A stretch of DNA of 64,000 nt from Hetaerina americana (GCA_022747635.1 JAKTNV010000023.1:2772848-2836847); one strand, 5' to 3'. Numbered from the stretch's first letter, positions 1 through 13,229 are shown. Notes: generated from the sequence alone by a model not told the origin. Program-made: numbers and translations.

Positions 1-3000
1 ACCTGGTGTGAAAACAGTAGTACTTAAAAGCAAAAATTTACTTGAAAAATGCTCCTTGATCCAATGGAGCAGACTATGATGACTAAAAAAATATCGGAAA
101 GAAAAACTTTGCGTAACCTTTTCGGGCTACATAAAAATCTACTCTGTAATGATTCCTTGAAGGGAATTTCCTTGGAAATTCCATTTGACTCACACTGCGG
201 AAGACCATGCGGGCAAAAATGAGTGGTTTCAAGTGGGGCAAGAGATCGAGAAAGGACGCCCTCACCTTCTTGGCTAGGAGTGTGGCACTACAGCTTCAGG
301 ATAACCAATGACCTGCACGTTCAGCTAGAGTGGGATCGGCAGGCTAGAATCGGAGAGGTTCTTCCCTCTGCCCTCAACCTCTCGGATGCAGACACGCACT
401 CGCTTGCTTTCCTCACGCAATTATTTCCCTATCCCCTTTCCAACCCATAAGGAATTGTTAACATGCAGACTCATGCAGTAATCAAATTCTCTAGTTCAGT
501 TTATACTGCTTCTGGTAAATATCACCCACTTGCTCTGCACGTATGTTAAATGCGCTTCTTTCTATCTCCTTATTCAATAATATGGCCACCCATTGCGGGC
601 TCTCTTCACTTAGGTCAGGACTCCCCTGGGGTTAAACCAAATATTAACCAAATATTTTAGACGCATCCTCCACGTTTCTTTCCGTTTCTTCAACTCATCG
701 AAGCTATCTCTTTCTTCTGGATATAATGACCTTTCAGCAATCAAGTATGAAACGTATTATAGAGAGCAAAGACAACATCTACAATTATCAAGTCAGGATT
801 ATAATAATTCAACAAATCGATCATTAAAATTAAAAGCCATTCTACCTTAACATTACAACACAACTGGTTTTTACTCTGTCGTTCATCACCTACATTTCAA
901 AAAACGTTCAATGGTTTCGCATCTATGCATTTATAACTACTCGGTTAAGAATAAGACGCTTGATCTATACATACACTACAAGTCCTAAACGAGACTCATA
1001 AGAAATCAATAATTTTACAGAGTTTTTTCCTGTTTCAGACGATATTTTTAAATGAAACGTTAACGAAACAATTTTCCCGGTGCACTCAAAATTCCATTTC
1101 TTCTTAAGTTCCAAAACCCTTTCTTATTCCTTGCACCTAGGCATTGGAGAAAAATATTAACTGGTGTTCATTTAGTTCGATATATCCTGACAGTTACGCT
1201 TCTGCACAATGAAGCGACACCCCCAACTGCGCTAAAGTGCTCTTAATATGTACTTAGAGAGCTGCATAGATATTAAAAACCGTAATTTTACTTCGATTAC
1301 CGTTTGAAGTAGGTTTTAGATGGGTACAAACGTGATGTCTTTTCGTTCTCAACCGCGACTGACGGGGCACAACCTGCAACTTAAACCTTACTTCATTCGT
1401 CTTCTACTTAAACCCTACGCGGCATTATTTTTCCTGATCATGAGCGAACAATATCAGCATATAGAGATAATCGAAACAATATCAATTGTGAAAGTCCACC
1501 CATGGGACTCAATCCTGGAACAATAGCTTAGGAGGTCAGAAAACTAAACACTTCGGTATGTTTCGCCAGCTCTCCTAGCCGTAGTGAGGGTTGTAAATAT
1601 CCAACTGATTATTCATACTCATTCAATTGTTTAAAAATATTCCATGTCCATGATTGCCTCAATTAAATACCTCAAAAAATCTTTTCCAAACTTTGATACT
1701 TTTGCTCCATGGTTGTTCACATCTCACAAAAGCTAAAGGAAATTCATAATTACTTGAAGAGTTAGGTAACAAAAGTAAGTGTTTTCATTGCATCGTGGAC
1801 ATTTAATGGGAAAATGCATTGAAACATTTTATTTGCTTGTTACTTCAAACTGTTTGTGGAAAAACCTTCGTCAAAAACAATACTCGGCTGCACCCGAGTA
1901 AATTTTTAAACATCCTTGAGTCCCGTGGCACTTTGGTTGACCTTTTTGACAAATATGAATACTAGTCATACTGTAACTCGCAATTTATCGCAAACTATGC
2001 ATTGGTGCCCTGGTTGTCGTAAAACGATTAAAACCTCTCTCTTAGGCCAGATAGGTTACGATACTTTGGAGGGCTTGTTCATTGCAATGCGATGTTAACG
2101 GTGTTAGCCGTTTTTCTATTGTAGCAGTGAAGCTCCTCCTACCACTGATTCACTGTAAACGTGGTAGCTCTTAAAATTCGTATGCCGATGTCAATTACTT
2201 ATGTATTGTCTGGTCGTGAAATATGTGATCAATTTAATTACAGACTCTGTTGTTATCCATTATTTGGCCCGACAAGCTGGGGACCGAGCTCGGCGATTGA
2301 GTGTTAACCAAGTTCGTCGGACTATAACCTATTGGACATGGAATTATGGACATGGGTTATTTAACCGCGAAAGACTTGTGGGATTTATATCATCACCCCC
2401 GCAGGCATGCTTGCACGCTGTCTGTGTCTAGGATATCCTCTGTTGATATCCGCCGATGGCCGAAGTTCATCGTTAACACAATGTTTTGTCGTAAATTGAC
2501 TGTAAAATTATTCGAGAATTAGCAATTTTTGTGTATGGTAATTACTTGCCTTGTGATTTATTTTTTGCTTGTATTTTCATTCATCGCGTGTATAATTTTG
2601 ATATGTTGAAATTAAGTACTGTTTTTGTGGTTGTTAATTTGAATTTTGAATTTATTCCTAATGGCATTTATTTTTATTTGAAACGTAACAGTATTTGGGA
2701 TTACAACCGTGACAGGTTCACTCTTGCTTGGAGCCGCGGCTTCCGGCATCGAGCTCGCTACGGCGTGTCTTTCGACGATATCGGATTTTCGGTTTGTGGT
2801 GATAGAGGTTTTTAAAAATAGGAAGGGGGGGCTGTGGACGCGTACTAGAATAGCCTATGCGCGTCCGGGAAATTCATTCTTTCTCACAATTTTTACAAGT
2901 GTGGACGTCTCTTTCAGGGCGCAAGTCGTCTGGGCGTCCGGGTATTGCATTACTAAAGAGAATACTGAAGTTTCTGATCGAGTGGATTACCACCTTCATT

Positions 3001-3165
3001 GTTGGTTGAATTTTTGTTTGGACGTTACATGTGTTGAATTACGTGCTGTTTTGGAGATAAACTTTCCTATCTATCTTAGACGTCTTGTATCATCCTTTAG
3101 CAATAATAAATCATGAACTTTATCGGTTACTCACGATTTCACCAGGAATAATGCATCATTGCAAG

Positions 3166-3208
<43 letters not shown>

Positions 3209-3713
3209 ATATATATAGAAATTTAACATATAGCCGTTAACAGAAAGTACTCATTTCATTTCTTTAATAGAGGGGAAGATGGATATTGAGTGAGCACTAC
3301 TTGGCTCTTTTTACGTCAACATAAAATTGAAATATTTCAATTTGTAATATTGTGATGAGTCAATGGTGGATGTCATTATAGCAAGGCTCCTTACATTGGA
3401 TGTGTTCACAGAGCTGCGATACTTTGTTCAGCCCTCCCGGGTAACTTAAAGAGGGGGAACTAATCAATACCTACAAGCCAGCAGCGTAGTTCCACTTGTT
3501 GATTCTGAGTTACAAGAGAAGAGTGCAGACGCAAAATTGCAGCGGCTCCGGCATCCAGAGCTTGAGTATAAAGTTAGGGCTACAGGGCCCGGATTGATAC
3601 GCCATCACTTTGCCCCCGGCAAGAAGCATGTGTACATGAATATAAGCAATGCCAACATAAAACGGCTCAATATATTAGGATATTCTGGGAACGAAATGGA
3701 CAAGATCAATTAC
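1..3713. repeat. Left arm of a large inverted duplication
   Basis: Read base by base, the window start is the reverse complement of the sequence ending at 29213, and the match runs to 3713, where the right arm (25471) departs. Small open frames are shared almost residue for residue between the arms, for example 2709-3116 and 26098-26505. The match starts at base 1, so the arm may continue left of the window. The content is not recognisable as a known gene. A stretch at about 1200-1790 belongs to a family that has an old copy at 10560-11980. The main length difference between the arms is the (TA)n tract. Confidence 0.93.
3168..3217. repeat. (TA)n microsatellite in left arm
   Basis: About 50 bp of TA dinucleotides broken by one TG. 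The matching tract in the right arm (25967-26045) is about 30 bp longer, which accounts for most of the length difference between the arms. Confidence 0.95.
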
Positions 3714-3880
3714 ATTACGCATCACTTTATCTATTTACTATACAGATACTTATATATCTCCCGATATAGTAAAAGAGAAAATTAGGAAAACCCAATATAA
3801 GCATTGCTATTCAGACTTTCTCCGAGCTCGGTCGGCGATGGAGAGGATAAATTTGACATATCGTTTCCCCGGTACGGCAC
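3343..3880 (+). repeat. Dispersed repeat module with an 82-codon open frame
   Basis: This 0.54 kb module occurs here, at 17331-17867, at 19734-20270, partly at 22135-22531, and reversed in the right arm from 25471. It contains an open frame (3537-3785 here) whose conceptual product starts MQRLRHPELEY and ends in Tyr/Ile-rich sequence. No domain is recognised. The frame is conserved because the copies are recent, so this is not evidence for a protein. Confidence 0.8.
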
Positions 3881-3962
3881 CATACATTGAGGTGTACCTG
3901 AGATATGCATATGGTTAATGATAGACTATTGAGAGTATTATTAAAGGCATACCTACTCACTT

Positions 3963-5470
3963 CATCTACATCCTCGCCATACCCCGCATGGCGCCGTAAG
4001 GGCCGGGGGGGAGGGTTTTAAGTCATCATCCGCAACAGGGAACAAAACCTGATGCTAAATCAATATATGCCTACAAAACCCACAGTGGCGTATAAATTCA
4101 CGCAAAAATATTTTCAACTTGCACGCATGCAAATAAATGTAGTTTTAACCAACAAACAATTTCACCTTTAGATGCTGTAAATAAGTTCTTTAATATTGTG
4201 CAAGCTAGAATTGAAGCGCATAAAGGCGAAATTCCACTATTTCATAGACATGCAACACACAATGGTCTCCTCCCCCAAGGACACATTTTGGAAATGTGAG
4301 CCAACGCTGCAGGTAGCGGGAGGGTCCCCCCACAGAGAGAGTTCAGGGATTAAAGGGGAAACTGGAAAACAAATAAAGCAAAGTAAGCAATACTTAAACG
4401 AAGTTAGTGGTTTGATGAAGCCGAGTTTCTTTAGAGCGGATCTGCCTGCATATTGTGCCGATAACACATGTGCTCCTCATGATAGGCGTGGTGTTAGAAC
4501 TACCACCAAATAATTAACTTGATTGGCCGTAGGTAGCACTGAACCTTCTATTTCTCAGTTAATGTCCTGTTTTCCACTTCCTTTGTTCGGACATTTAAAA
4601 AAAGCATTTGTAAATATTTAGCATTAATCCCATTTCCTTGCACCAATCCGAGGTTGTGTCTAAGTCTCTAGAGAGTAGCTTGCGATCTCGTTGGCTCCTT
4701 ATTTCCTTGTATACCGCCATGCCGTCAGCAAATAACCTGAGATTTCTACTAAGGTGTGAGCTTAAGTCATTTATGTAATTAAGAATAGAAGCGGCCCTAT
4801 TACACTTCCCTGGGGGTCGCCCGAAGTTACTCTCTATCCGTTTAGCACAGACCATTGAACACTACTATTGTTTGCAACTTGACAAGAAATCTCTTATCCA
4901 AAAATATTTTTCTCATTGATACCATAGCATTTAAGTTTGTGTGGGACTTTATCGAAGGCTTCTTTGAAATCTAGGACTAGTGCATCAACTTGTTTTTTGT
5001 ATTCTCCGGATCTAAGTCGCCGCCGAGCTAGTGTAGAATACTTGTAATGGAATCCGAGCTTCTGTACAATGAGCACACGAATAGGCTTTTGTCGCTGTGG
5101 TCCTATATGTTGCACAAAAATATTTTCTCTGTCATTTACCTCGCATTCGTATCGCTCGCTACCAAGATGTGACTTTAAAGGAATGAATTCTCCCCCACCC
5201 AATCTATTAGGTCGGTCCCTTCTGTTGATAGTGCGCAACCCTTTTACGAGTGTGAGGAGAAGCGGATATAGTTTTCATTTAACAACTCTGCAGCGTGGCA
5301 GCCCTGCTTTGCGATCTTGTTCAGCATTATATTCCCAATATTTATCTTCCCAACTGCACAGCACCCTGGCGCGTGTGTGTGGAGAAGCGTGATGAATTCT
5401 CCTTAATCAACTCTGCAGCCTGGCTCCCTGATTTACGAAACTGTTCAGTATTTTATTCTCAAGTTTTTGC
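3963..5470 (-). mobile_element. 5'-truncated CR1/Jockey-type LINE, decayed
   Basis: Read on the minus strand, 5238-4894 encodes an RT segment with ALVLDFKEAFDKVPH. After a break, 4855-4595 encodes the YINDLSSHLS and LRLFADG segment followed by WCKEMGLMLN. The catalytic FADD box is FADG here, so the active site is broken. The 3' untranslated part ends at about 3963 in a GTAGATG tail, the same end as the copies at 36863-37398 (minus) and 51286-52109 (plus). A tandem duplication of about 126 bp sits at 5240-5470. The element lies inside the block that the right arm lacks. Clade (CR1 or Jockey) is inferred from motif style and the microsatellite-like 3' end. Confidence 0.8.
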
Positions 5471-5984
5471 GGGATAGGTATTTATTTGTTTTCATATTAA
5501 ACATTGGCAGGAGCTATGGAAATTCAATGTTTCGAAATTCACTAGGTCTCAAAAATGTATTTTCCCAAAAAATCAGTGAATGCCTTGGTGATGGAAGATA
5601 TCGCGCGTTTCACCTCTACAGGTTAGGTATTAGTATTCAATGGTATCATTTATGGCGAATCATGGTCGTGGTCGATAATCAATGCATAAGTTTACACTGA
5701 AATTTAAGTTTTTTCAATTTAAGGGCGCTCGAAATATTAAACTATCCTATAGTGAGTCAGCGTACAAATGAACCTTTTGGTAAGTAATCCCCTTTCTATT
5801 GAAACTTTTTTTTCGTAAAACAAAATTATATTAAACTCTCCCAATGTATAGTAATTTTTTTCAAATGGTGGAATTAAGATTACAACTTGATTTCTCAGAG
5901 GGATGTAGCCCGACCAGCGGATGCGATTCAATCAGGCAAATTGGCGTTAGAGGGTTTACGTAGATATTTCTATTTCCTGGAATA

Positions 5985-6060
5985 GTAAATGCAATGTCAT
6001 CTGTGAAATGCCAAAGTGTGTACTCTCTCTATACTGCCGGCACTAAGCCACGATCCTCCG
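5985..6060. repeat. Dispersed repeat, copy also at 16350-16430
   Basis: About 70 bp here and at 16350-16430 align with few differences (shared core CTCTATACTGCC). The copies are diverged, so the family is old. No coding signal is seen. Confidence 0.6.
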
Positions 6061-6271
6061 CTTTATTCAAGCAAGCATACCGCGGTCTTCTTCTTTTTCC
6101 GACTCTTACCCGTGTTCGAAATTTATTTACAGTCGCTAGAGGTTGTAAAGACATATCATGTACAGGGCATTATGTGATATATTGTGGGTAAAATCCAAAA
6201 GAACTTCAGTTTTTCAGTTTGATCCTTCATAGATTTTACAGGATATAATTAAAAAAATTAAACGAATTTAA

Positions 6272-6660
6272 ACAGATGAAAGCATGATAAAAATCCCTTG
6301 AGTCTAACACCCGCCTCCGGCAAGGCAGTCTCTCTCGGAGCGTGCTCCTGGTCACGTCCCCCAAGTGATCTCTCTGCTTGCTTTCTGGTCGTGCCTTCCC
6401 GCAACGACTCTGCTCTCTCCGGGAAGAGCAGCAGTGGGGTGGAGCAGCAGGAGGAAGAGAAATCGGGTGGAGTTGGAGTGGGTGGACCCTTGCATCCGCT
6501 TCACCTATGCTCCCATCACTCAACGGGTGAGGAAGTTGATGAGACAGGAGCCGAGAGGTTTTTGCACACAACATCCATTAATCAAGTCGACCAGGAATTT
6601 GCATATATAAGTTTCGAATGGAACGTAATGAGGCATGGATGAAAAGAACTTCATGGTCGT
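6272..6660. repeat. Inner part of the left arm, with mariner empty site
   Basis: This block is the reverse complement of 23771-25460 minus the mariner. The TA at 6608-6609 is the unoccupied target of that mariner: flanks on both sides match the flanks of the insertion exactly. Homology stops near 6655. In the left arm it is separated from 1-3713 by 2.5 kb that the right arm lacks. Confidence 0.9.
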
Positions 6661-9600
6661 TTCTCAGTTATTGTTGATAATAGGTCTATCGTAACCTTGG
6701 CACAACAAACATTACTTCATGGGGAAACATGGCCGTTTATGATAGTGACCTCAAGAGACTTCAAATGGCAATTAATACAATTTTTGTTGCTTAAGAAAAA
6801 ACACACCGCGCAAGAATTCACAAAATTCTGTACCAATTAAATTGTCTTGTCAGTTTATGTCAAAACTATGTGGATATTTGTATGTTAAGAACTGCACCTT
6901 CCTCTAACGAGTAGACCTATAATCAGCCGCCAATGACATGTTATGTTAAATGGAAGGGACGTTAGTACGGTCTCAATGACCACTATTATTTATGACCTGA
7001 CGGGGATAATCTATGTTCATTTAGGTATCCACCAAGTAAACCGACCCAACTCCGGAACCTGTCCTCCCCATCCGCCAAGTCCTTCAATAATCAAGGTTAT
7101 TTAGTTACGTTAAATAAATGCTGTGGGTTAAGGCCCTTGATGAACTGTGAGTCATTCGCATCGCTACCTTTAAGCTGTGTATCACAGTTAACTGATGCTC
7201 TATGTCTGCTCTGCCCTTCTCTCTTTTGCGTTTTACTGCACGCCCTTGTTAGCACACCGCTATTGCAGTTCAGAAGTGTTTTTTTAGGCATCGTGCTTAC
7301 GACGTGTACGCATCTGCATTTAAATTTCCTCTTTCTCTCGCAAAAATCAATCAATATTTGAGCTCATCCCAGAATTTTCTTAAATTCGCCGTTATACGTA
7401 AATTACGAACCTGCATAATTTATTCTCTCACAGCTTGAGCTTTTTGCCCCAAACCAAATTTGATCATTCCATTTCCAGCGCTGTATGTCTATACGCTATA
7501 TGTCTCACCGGTCAAAGGTGACCTCAACAGTTCAAGTGTAACCCGATAATAGAACATCACGCCTATAGATACTGACGAGTTACACAGCTGTGTAATGCCA
7601 ACCCCTCAACGCTCCAACACATACAGTGAAATGACCGCTCCGTCGTAGTTTGTCTTCGGTCTTCATAGCTCACAATAGCTGTGGGAGATTAATTCGAACC
7701 AACTAGGTTTCGTGGAGAAGCTCGCGGGAGAGTGGAAGGCAGCAGACAAGAAGAAGGTACTTGCACCACCTTGGAGGCTCAAGGGTTCTCGTCTCTCTAG
7801 CTGGGCGAGACTCCTCCTTTGATAGAACGCGATTATCTTTTGTGTCGCCCAAAATGAAATGCGATCTCGTCCTCTGATCCCTCGGAGATCTCCTTCGGTA
7901 AATTGAGGAGTTGCGTGCTTCTCAGTTGAATGTGTTTCCGAAGTCCGGAAGGCGGCGGGAATGGGGTTGTGGCAATTGGAATGCAGATGGAGTGGGACAC
8001 AGACGTGTGAAAATGCGGGAGGGGACTTCTAGGGTCTTCCTCGACAACTTTTCCCTTTATCCCGCCGGGAGGGTTTTCCTAAATACCTCCATAAGTGTTT
8101 TGTATGCGCACTCAATGACCCATAATCGGTTAATAGCACTGTTTTGGGAGGAAGGATACCTCTGCCTAATTGGAATATATTCCATGGCTCTTTTGCAGAC
8201 GAGTATATATTACCTCACTTTTCACATCGAGGGAGTCGGGATAAGTATTGCGCAAACCCGTATATGCCTCATCACACGTACCCCTTTTGTCCATCGCTAC
8301 CCTTCGGCGCCTGCCTACACTATTATTTTCACTGGAATTCTTCCTCACGGTATTATGAATTGTTCTCAGTTCCCGAAAATAATCGCCTTTCCTTTCACCG
8401 AACCTTGCATCATAACATTCGCCAGCACGAATATCTTAAAGCACACGATTGTCATGGTGTCATCTGGGGAATCAGCCGTGCTACGTATGGCTCGATGGAA
8501 TGTGGATGTCACATGTCCTCGTCAATCACAGAGATACTTCGTGTCCCGCGATCGCCCTGTCCACGCACTCCTTTGTTCCTTTGCCTTACAAACGGTAATG
8601 TGATGCGCAAAGCATACGTCATTTTATTAAATCACACACGCATGCAAAGAATTGGTGAATGATGGCGTACATTGATTCGCGATGATTTCTTTATGGTGTT
8701 CCTCTCTATGGATTTTGACTCTTACGGGCGGCATTTACAGGCGGTAAATTTACATTCATTCAATATTACTAGCCGTAAGAGCTTATTTCTATCAATACTA
8801 ACAAAATCGTCAAAATTAAATCTATTTAGTGAAGTACAGTATTTTCTAATCATCTTTCCCATGACTCTTTGAATCTATCTTACTTCTATTTTCTGGTAGC
8901 TTGTGCACATAAAAATGGAACGTACGGGTCATTCTAATGGAAGTGGGTTTCATTAGATGAGCTGTAGAAATGTGCAATGAGAAGGTAAGACAAAGGCGTT
9001 ACACGGAATTAAGAAAGCTAATTTTGAAAAACGCGGAGTGTGTTTGGATCCATGGGGGATGGCTTTAATTCATAAATTGGAAAAGGCCAGGAAAAATCCT
9101 CCGAAATTTTGGGATATTGCTACGAGGATTGTGAATCAACAGTCCTGGTATGTCTGATAAATTAGTACGGATTCTCGCGTGGAGATTACAATGCTTTGCC
9201 ATTGGAAATGAGACAAGATATTTGAGTTATCTTGCGGCATTGAAGACAAAGTTACAGCCCAAATTCATATTGGTATCTTTGAAGATGGAGATGGATAATG
9301 AGAATTAGACACCGTTACCAACAGATTCAAGATTTCACTGTACTTCTATTTTCGACAGCAATTCAATCAAAAAAAGGGGGACCCGAACACCCTAATACAT
9401 ATATTTAATGACTTTAACATAGGAATATATGCGTGCATGTTTACGAATGTTTTTGTTTAAGAACTAATATATGCTTAAAGGCAAGGAAACATTACGTCCA
9501 TGTAGACGTAATGCCTTCTCTTCCACGGTCGACCCAAGAGTAGTTTTTGTGAGCTCCTTCCTTTCATTTGTTCCGCCCACACCTCTTCTAGGTGCTACTT

Positions 9601-10555
9601 TAACATTACTCCAAAGGCCACCGAGAGCGCGAATTGTAATATCAAGAAGCCAGGCGAATAGACACAAGCGAGCACTTTAACAAATTCATAAAGGACACAT
9701 CTACACGGCACCCTGCAAACCGCCCCATTTGTAGCCATATCATACGTAGTATTGAATGCCATGACAGAGTACGGTAGTCACACATCCCATTCGATTGCGT
9801 TATCATTTACACAGTTACTGAACATCTTACAGTCGTTCAGTGCACCTTACTCTTTTCCAGACATGACGTGCTCAGCAAAGAGCATTTCAATAATTGGCAA
9901 ATGTTTTGAACGAATACGACGTTAGTTGTGCATTGATTGATTGAATACGACGTTAGTTGTGCAAATGATTGTACGCAGTAAATCTTATATAATAAATAAA
10001 ATATCTCACGATTTCGATGCTACTTTTTTATAACCAGAAGGAGACGAAAGTATATCGAAAACTTTGTCAAGTATCGAAAGGGTATATTTTTCCTATTTTC
10101 ACTGAGGCAATGGGAGCCTGCGGATACTAATGATAGTAAATGAAACAAGGTGTCCGACGTTAGTAATCCTAACGGGATGTTTTTCTCTACACTATAAATG
10201 TTGTGCATTAGATAAAAGTTCTTTACATGAATGTTGCTAAAACTGCATACATGTATCCACATTCATCTCTGATTTACAATGATTTACTTTTCCAGGTGAA
10301 TGTACGAGTAACCTACTAAATTTGTGAATTATAACTACTAAAAATGATGCAAAAGGTTATTCTTAGCGCTGAACTTGTTTTTCACTTTCGGGAAATTAGG
10401 TAAAGGTCAACCAGAGTGCCAACTTGCCGGGGCAGGTCGTGATGAATTACTTGTATCCTAATCCGAGTACTGTGTGTGACGCAGAGTTTCCAACAAACAA
10501 TTGGTACTAACGAGTAAATGAAATGCTTTAACGCAAGGTCTCCGAGAAGGTAAAA
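6661..10555. other. No recognised gene or element
   Basis: About 3.9 kb with no family I can name. Two overlapping open frames of 230 and 172 codons (7911-8603 and 8144-8662, plus strand) have no recognisable domain and look like a stop-poor stretch. A 21 bp direct repeat (9912-9932 and 9943-9963) is the only local structure noted. Confidence 0.5.
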
Positions 10556-11980
10556 ACACCTTCTTCTGGTTCCTAACGTTTCAAGTAATTATAAATTTCC
10601 TTTAGTTTTTGCAAGAAACGAACAACCATGGAATAAAAGATCAGTGCTTGGAAAAGATTGTTTGAGGTATTTTTTTAGGTAAAGGCCAAGGAATTTATAT
10701 TTTTAAATTTATCAAATTTCAAAACTCAGTGTAATTTTTACAAAGAGAATTTTGTTGACTCTCACCACGGATAGGACGGCTGGCAAAACATATAGATGTT
10801 TTTCATTGATTGACCTCCTACTCTAAGGGTCCAGGATTGAATCCATGAAGATCATCAGTCAGTGTTTTCGTTATCCGTGTAAACCGATTCTGTTCGCAGT
10901 CGATCAGTGAATAGAATGTAGGGGGATTATTTGGATAAATTACTCCGTGAGTGATGATAAAGGGTGAAGAGTAGGAACTTTCATGTTTTTGTAGAATTAC
11001 CTTTCACGTATTATTTCGTAAATTATTTTACGTATTCCATTAGTTAGACTGCAGCATAGAACTAAAAATTGAATGTGAAACGAGGCGATTTAATGCAGGC
11101 GACAATAATTGACGACGTGAGAAAATTTAACATTATCATTCTGACTATTTACAAAATGACTCCTATTTCTTGCGAAGTTTATTTTCAAATGATTTGTAGC
11201 CATGAACTCATTGAGTGCGGAATTGTTTCCTTCACTTATGTTGAGATACTAATTTTATAGGTATTTTCCATAAGGCGGAATGCTGATTTTAACGTAAATA
11301 TGGGATAGCAAAAAATTAGAGGAGGTTTTACAGTTTACATATCTTAGCATTGCATCAGACCAAAGTGCTGAATGCATTAGGGACCCAGAAATGTAGGCTC
11401 CTTAGGAAGGGAAAATTTCGCTATGAGGAGTGTATTGCTGACGGGGAATAGTGCAAGAATGTTGATAAAATATTAGTGAAAACTTAAATATGAAGAGCTG
11501 TATTGTAGTACGCAGTACATTTTTCATTGATACAAGTTATTTAGCATTGGTTAAAGGCTTTTGAGATGCGGGTACGGGGTGGGAGGGAAAGTAAAATAAA
11601 CGAAGATGCACTTGTAATAATGAGAGTTGAAAGAGGATTATCTGGATAAATATGAACAAGGCCTGATTAGTGGATGCGAAGCATTTCGATTGATAATGAA
11701 ACATTGATGACTGTGGTGGAGTGGAATTAGATGATCGCCAGTGCATGGGAATTGAGGCAGGGTTCCTCGTGTAGGGTTGAATGTCAGGTTGTGTCTTGTC
11801 AGCCGAGGATTAACAATGAGAGATAGTACATTTATTCCCATCCAAAAACCTACCTCAAACGGTAGGCGAAGTAAGTTATGGTAAATTATGTTTTTTTTGC
11901 ATAAATACACCTATCTACATACATAATAAGGGCCAAATCGCGTAGTTAGGGCTGCTGCCAAAGATGATTCCCAAATAACT
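10556..11980. repeat. Old diverged copy of an arm repeat
   Basis: Segments here match the right arm between about 27446 and 28020 in the same orientation, at visibly lower identity: 10556-10870 resembles 27446-27720, and 11780-11975 resembles 27830-28000. An extra stretch of roughly 0.8 kb lies between the two matching parts. The arm sequence therefore belongs to an older dispersed family. No coding potential is recognised. Confidence 0.65.
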
Positions 11981-11999
11981 GGAACCCACTGAAATTTGA

Positions 12000-12245
12000 T
12001 GCATTACGTATGGTGAGGGGCATAAGAGGGAAATTCCAAGAAACTGTGGGAGACGCCGGAACGGCAGCTTTTAGCGGAGTCATCCGCTAAGTGTGTATTA
12101 CAATGCCACAATTTTAGAGCGCAAAAACATTCGCCTTGATCGCGATATCATCGGAATTTAAGAGGACGTCTCCATAGCTTAAGTAGCTAAAAGCTCACGG
12201 CCGTACATCACGGGATCTGGGTTTGAATCCCGGTCAAGGCAAATG
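12000..12245 (+). repeat. tRNA-derived SINE-like sequence
   Basis: An A-box-like stretch (TAGCTTAAGTAG, 12175-12186) and a strong B box (GGTTTGAATCC, 12220-12230) sit at a tRNA-like spacing. The ends do not pair as an acceptor stem, so this is not a functional tRNA. The preceding 12035-12155 matches the reverse complement of part of 53031-53190, which makes it a dispersed family. Confidence 0.6.
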
Positions 12246-13054
12246 ATTTTAAACTATGACATTGTTGCATTATAAGCGAGAATTTCGGAAATTTTTAAGA
12301 GTTAGTCTTTACGACTTAGTGGGAAAACTGCTTGGTAACGTTTTGCTGAAAAAATTTGACCTTACCGGCGCATTACATCTGTTAAATACAGGGTGCCGAG
12401 GTATAAATTCCTATTTTCCAACGCAAAACGCTTTCAAAAAAGGAAGTTGGGTTGCCTCACCCTGTGCACAGTAATTTATGTGTCTCGATTGGTATTTATA
12501 GTGGAAGTAAGGATTGAGCGTTTTATTATTTATCGAGTGACAAAAAAATAAAAATACACGAAATTGAACTATTATTGAGATTCAGGAGGTGTATTCCGGA
12601 GACAATGCAAGTATTGTTGTAAAGTAGCATTAGGATTCCATAAGTGATGCTTAAGAATGTAATGCAAGTTTAAAATGATAGTGGCCCAGGGTTTTTGGTG
12701 AAAAATTAGGCAGGGACCTAACCAGTATGCATATTGATATCTTGATCTCCTGTATTCACAAATTAAAGTTTTAATGGTCGATATATTGGATGGTTATATT
12801 CTAGGCGTAATAATTTTAAATGGTTGTTCTCTTAACTCGTGTTCTCGAAAGGTCGAGTCCACAAAACCCACGTGGTTGATTGGGAGTGATACTTGAGCAT
12901 TTGAAGGGAAGCGTTAGTGCCGACTAATTACTTTGCAATTTGCCAGAGAAGAACATGTGTCATATTTTAACTAGGAAAATAAGGCAATAAAGGTTAAATA
13001 CGTATTGAAATGTAATGAAATAATTGACTTTGTAATTCCACACACTTTATTTAA

Positions 13055-13105
13055 AAACACACGACCCAGGTTTCGACGTTGAACGTCATCATCAGGTGGT
13101 CCTCA
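13055..13105 (-). ncRNA. Candidate hammerhead ribozyme core, Penelope 3' region
   Basis: On the minus strand CTGATGA (13095-13089) is followed by a 5 bp stem II (GACGT/ACGTC, loop TCA) and GAAA (13074-13071). A tiny stem III follows (ACC/GGT, loop TG), then the GTC cleavage triplet ending at 13063. Three base pairs of stem I (CAC/GTG) flank the core. One extra U lies between the CUGAUGA box and stem II, which departs from the textbook core. Hammerhead motifs are established in Penelope-like elements. Self-cleavage here is inference. Confidence 0.55.
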
Positions 13106-13229
13106 TAGAAGCACGCTGGCTATATATACCTTCTGATCATAGGAGGGGGGGGGTTGGTCAGAGAGGGAGGTCGGAGGGGTAAAAAAGGTTACAATGTAGC
13201 TGGGAAGAAAAGAGAATTACATTTTTGAT

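Noticed and set aside
1320..3116. Several 60-135 codon frames in the arms as genes
   Set aside because: They are identical in both arms only because the arms are near-identical. No domain, no start context and no codon bias could be seen.
12168..12244. A tRNA gene
   Set aside because: A and B boxes are present but the ends do not pair into an acceptor stem and the upstream part is a dispersed repeat, so it is SINE-like.
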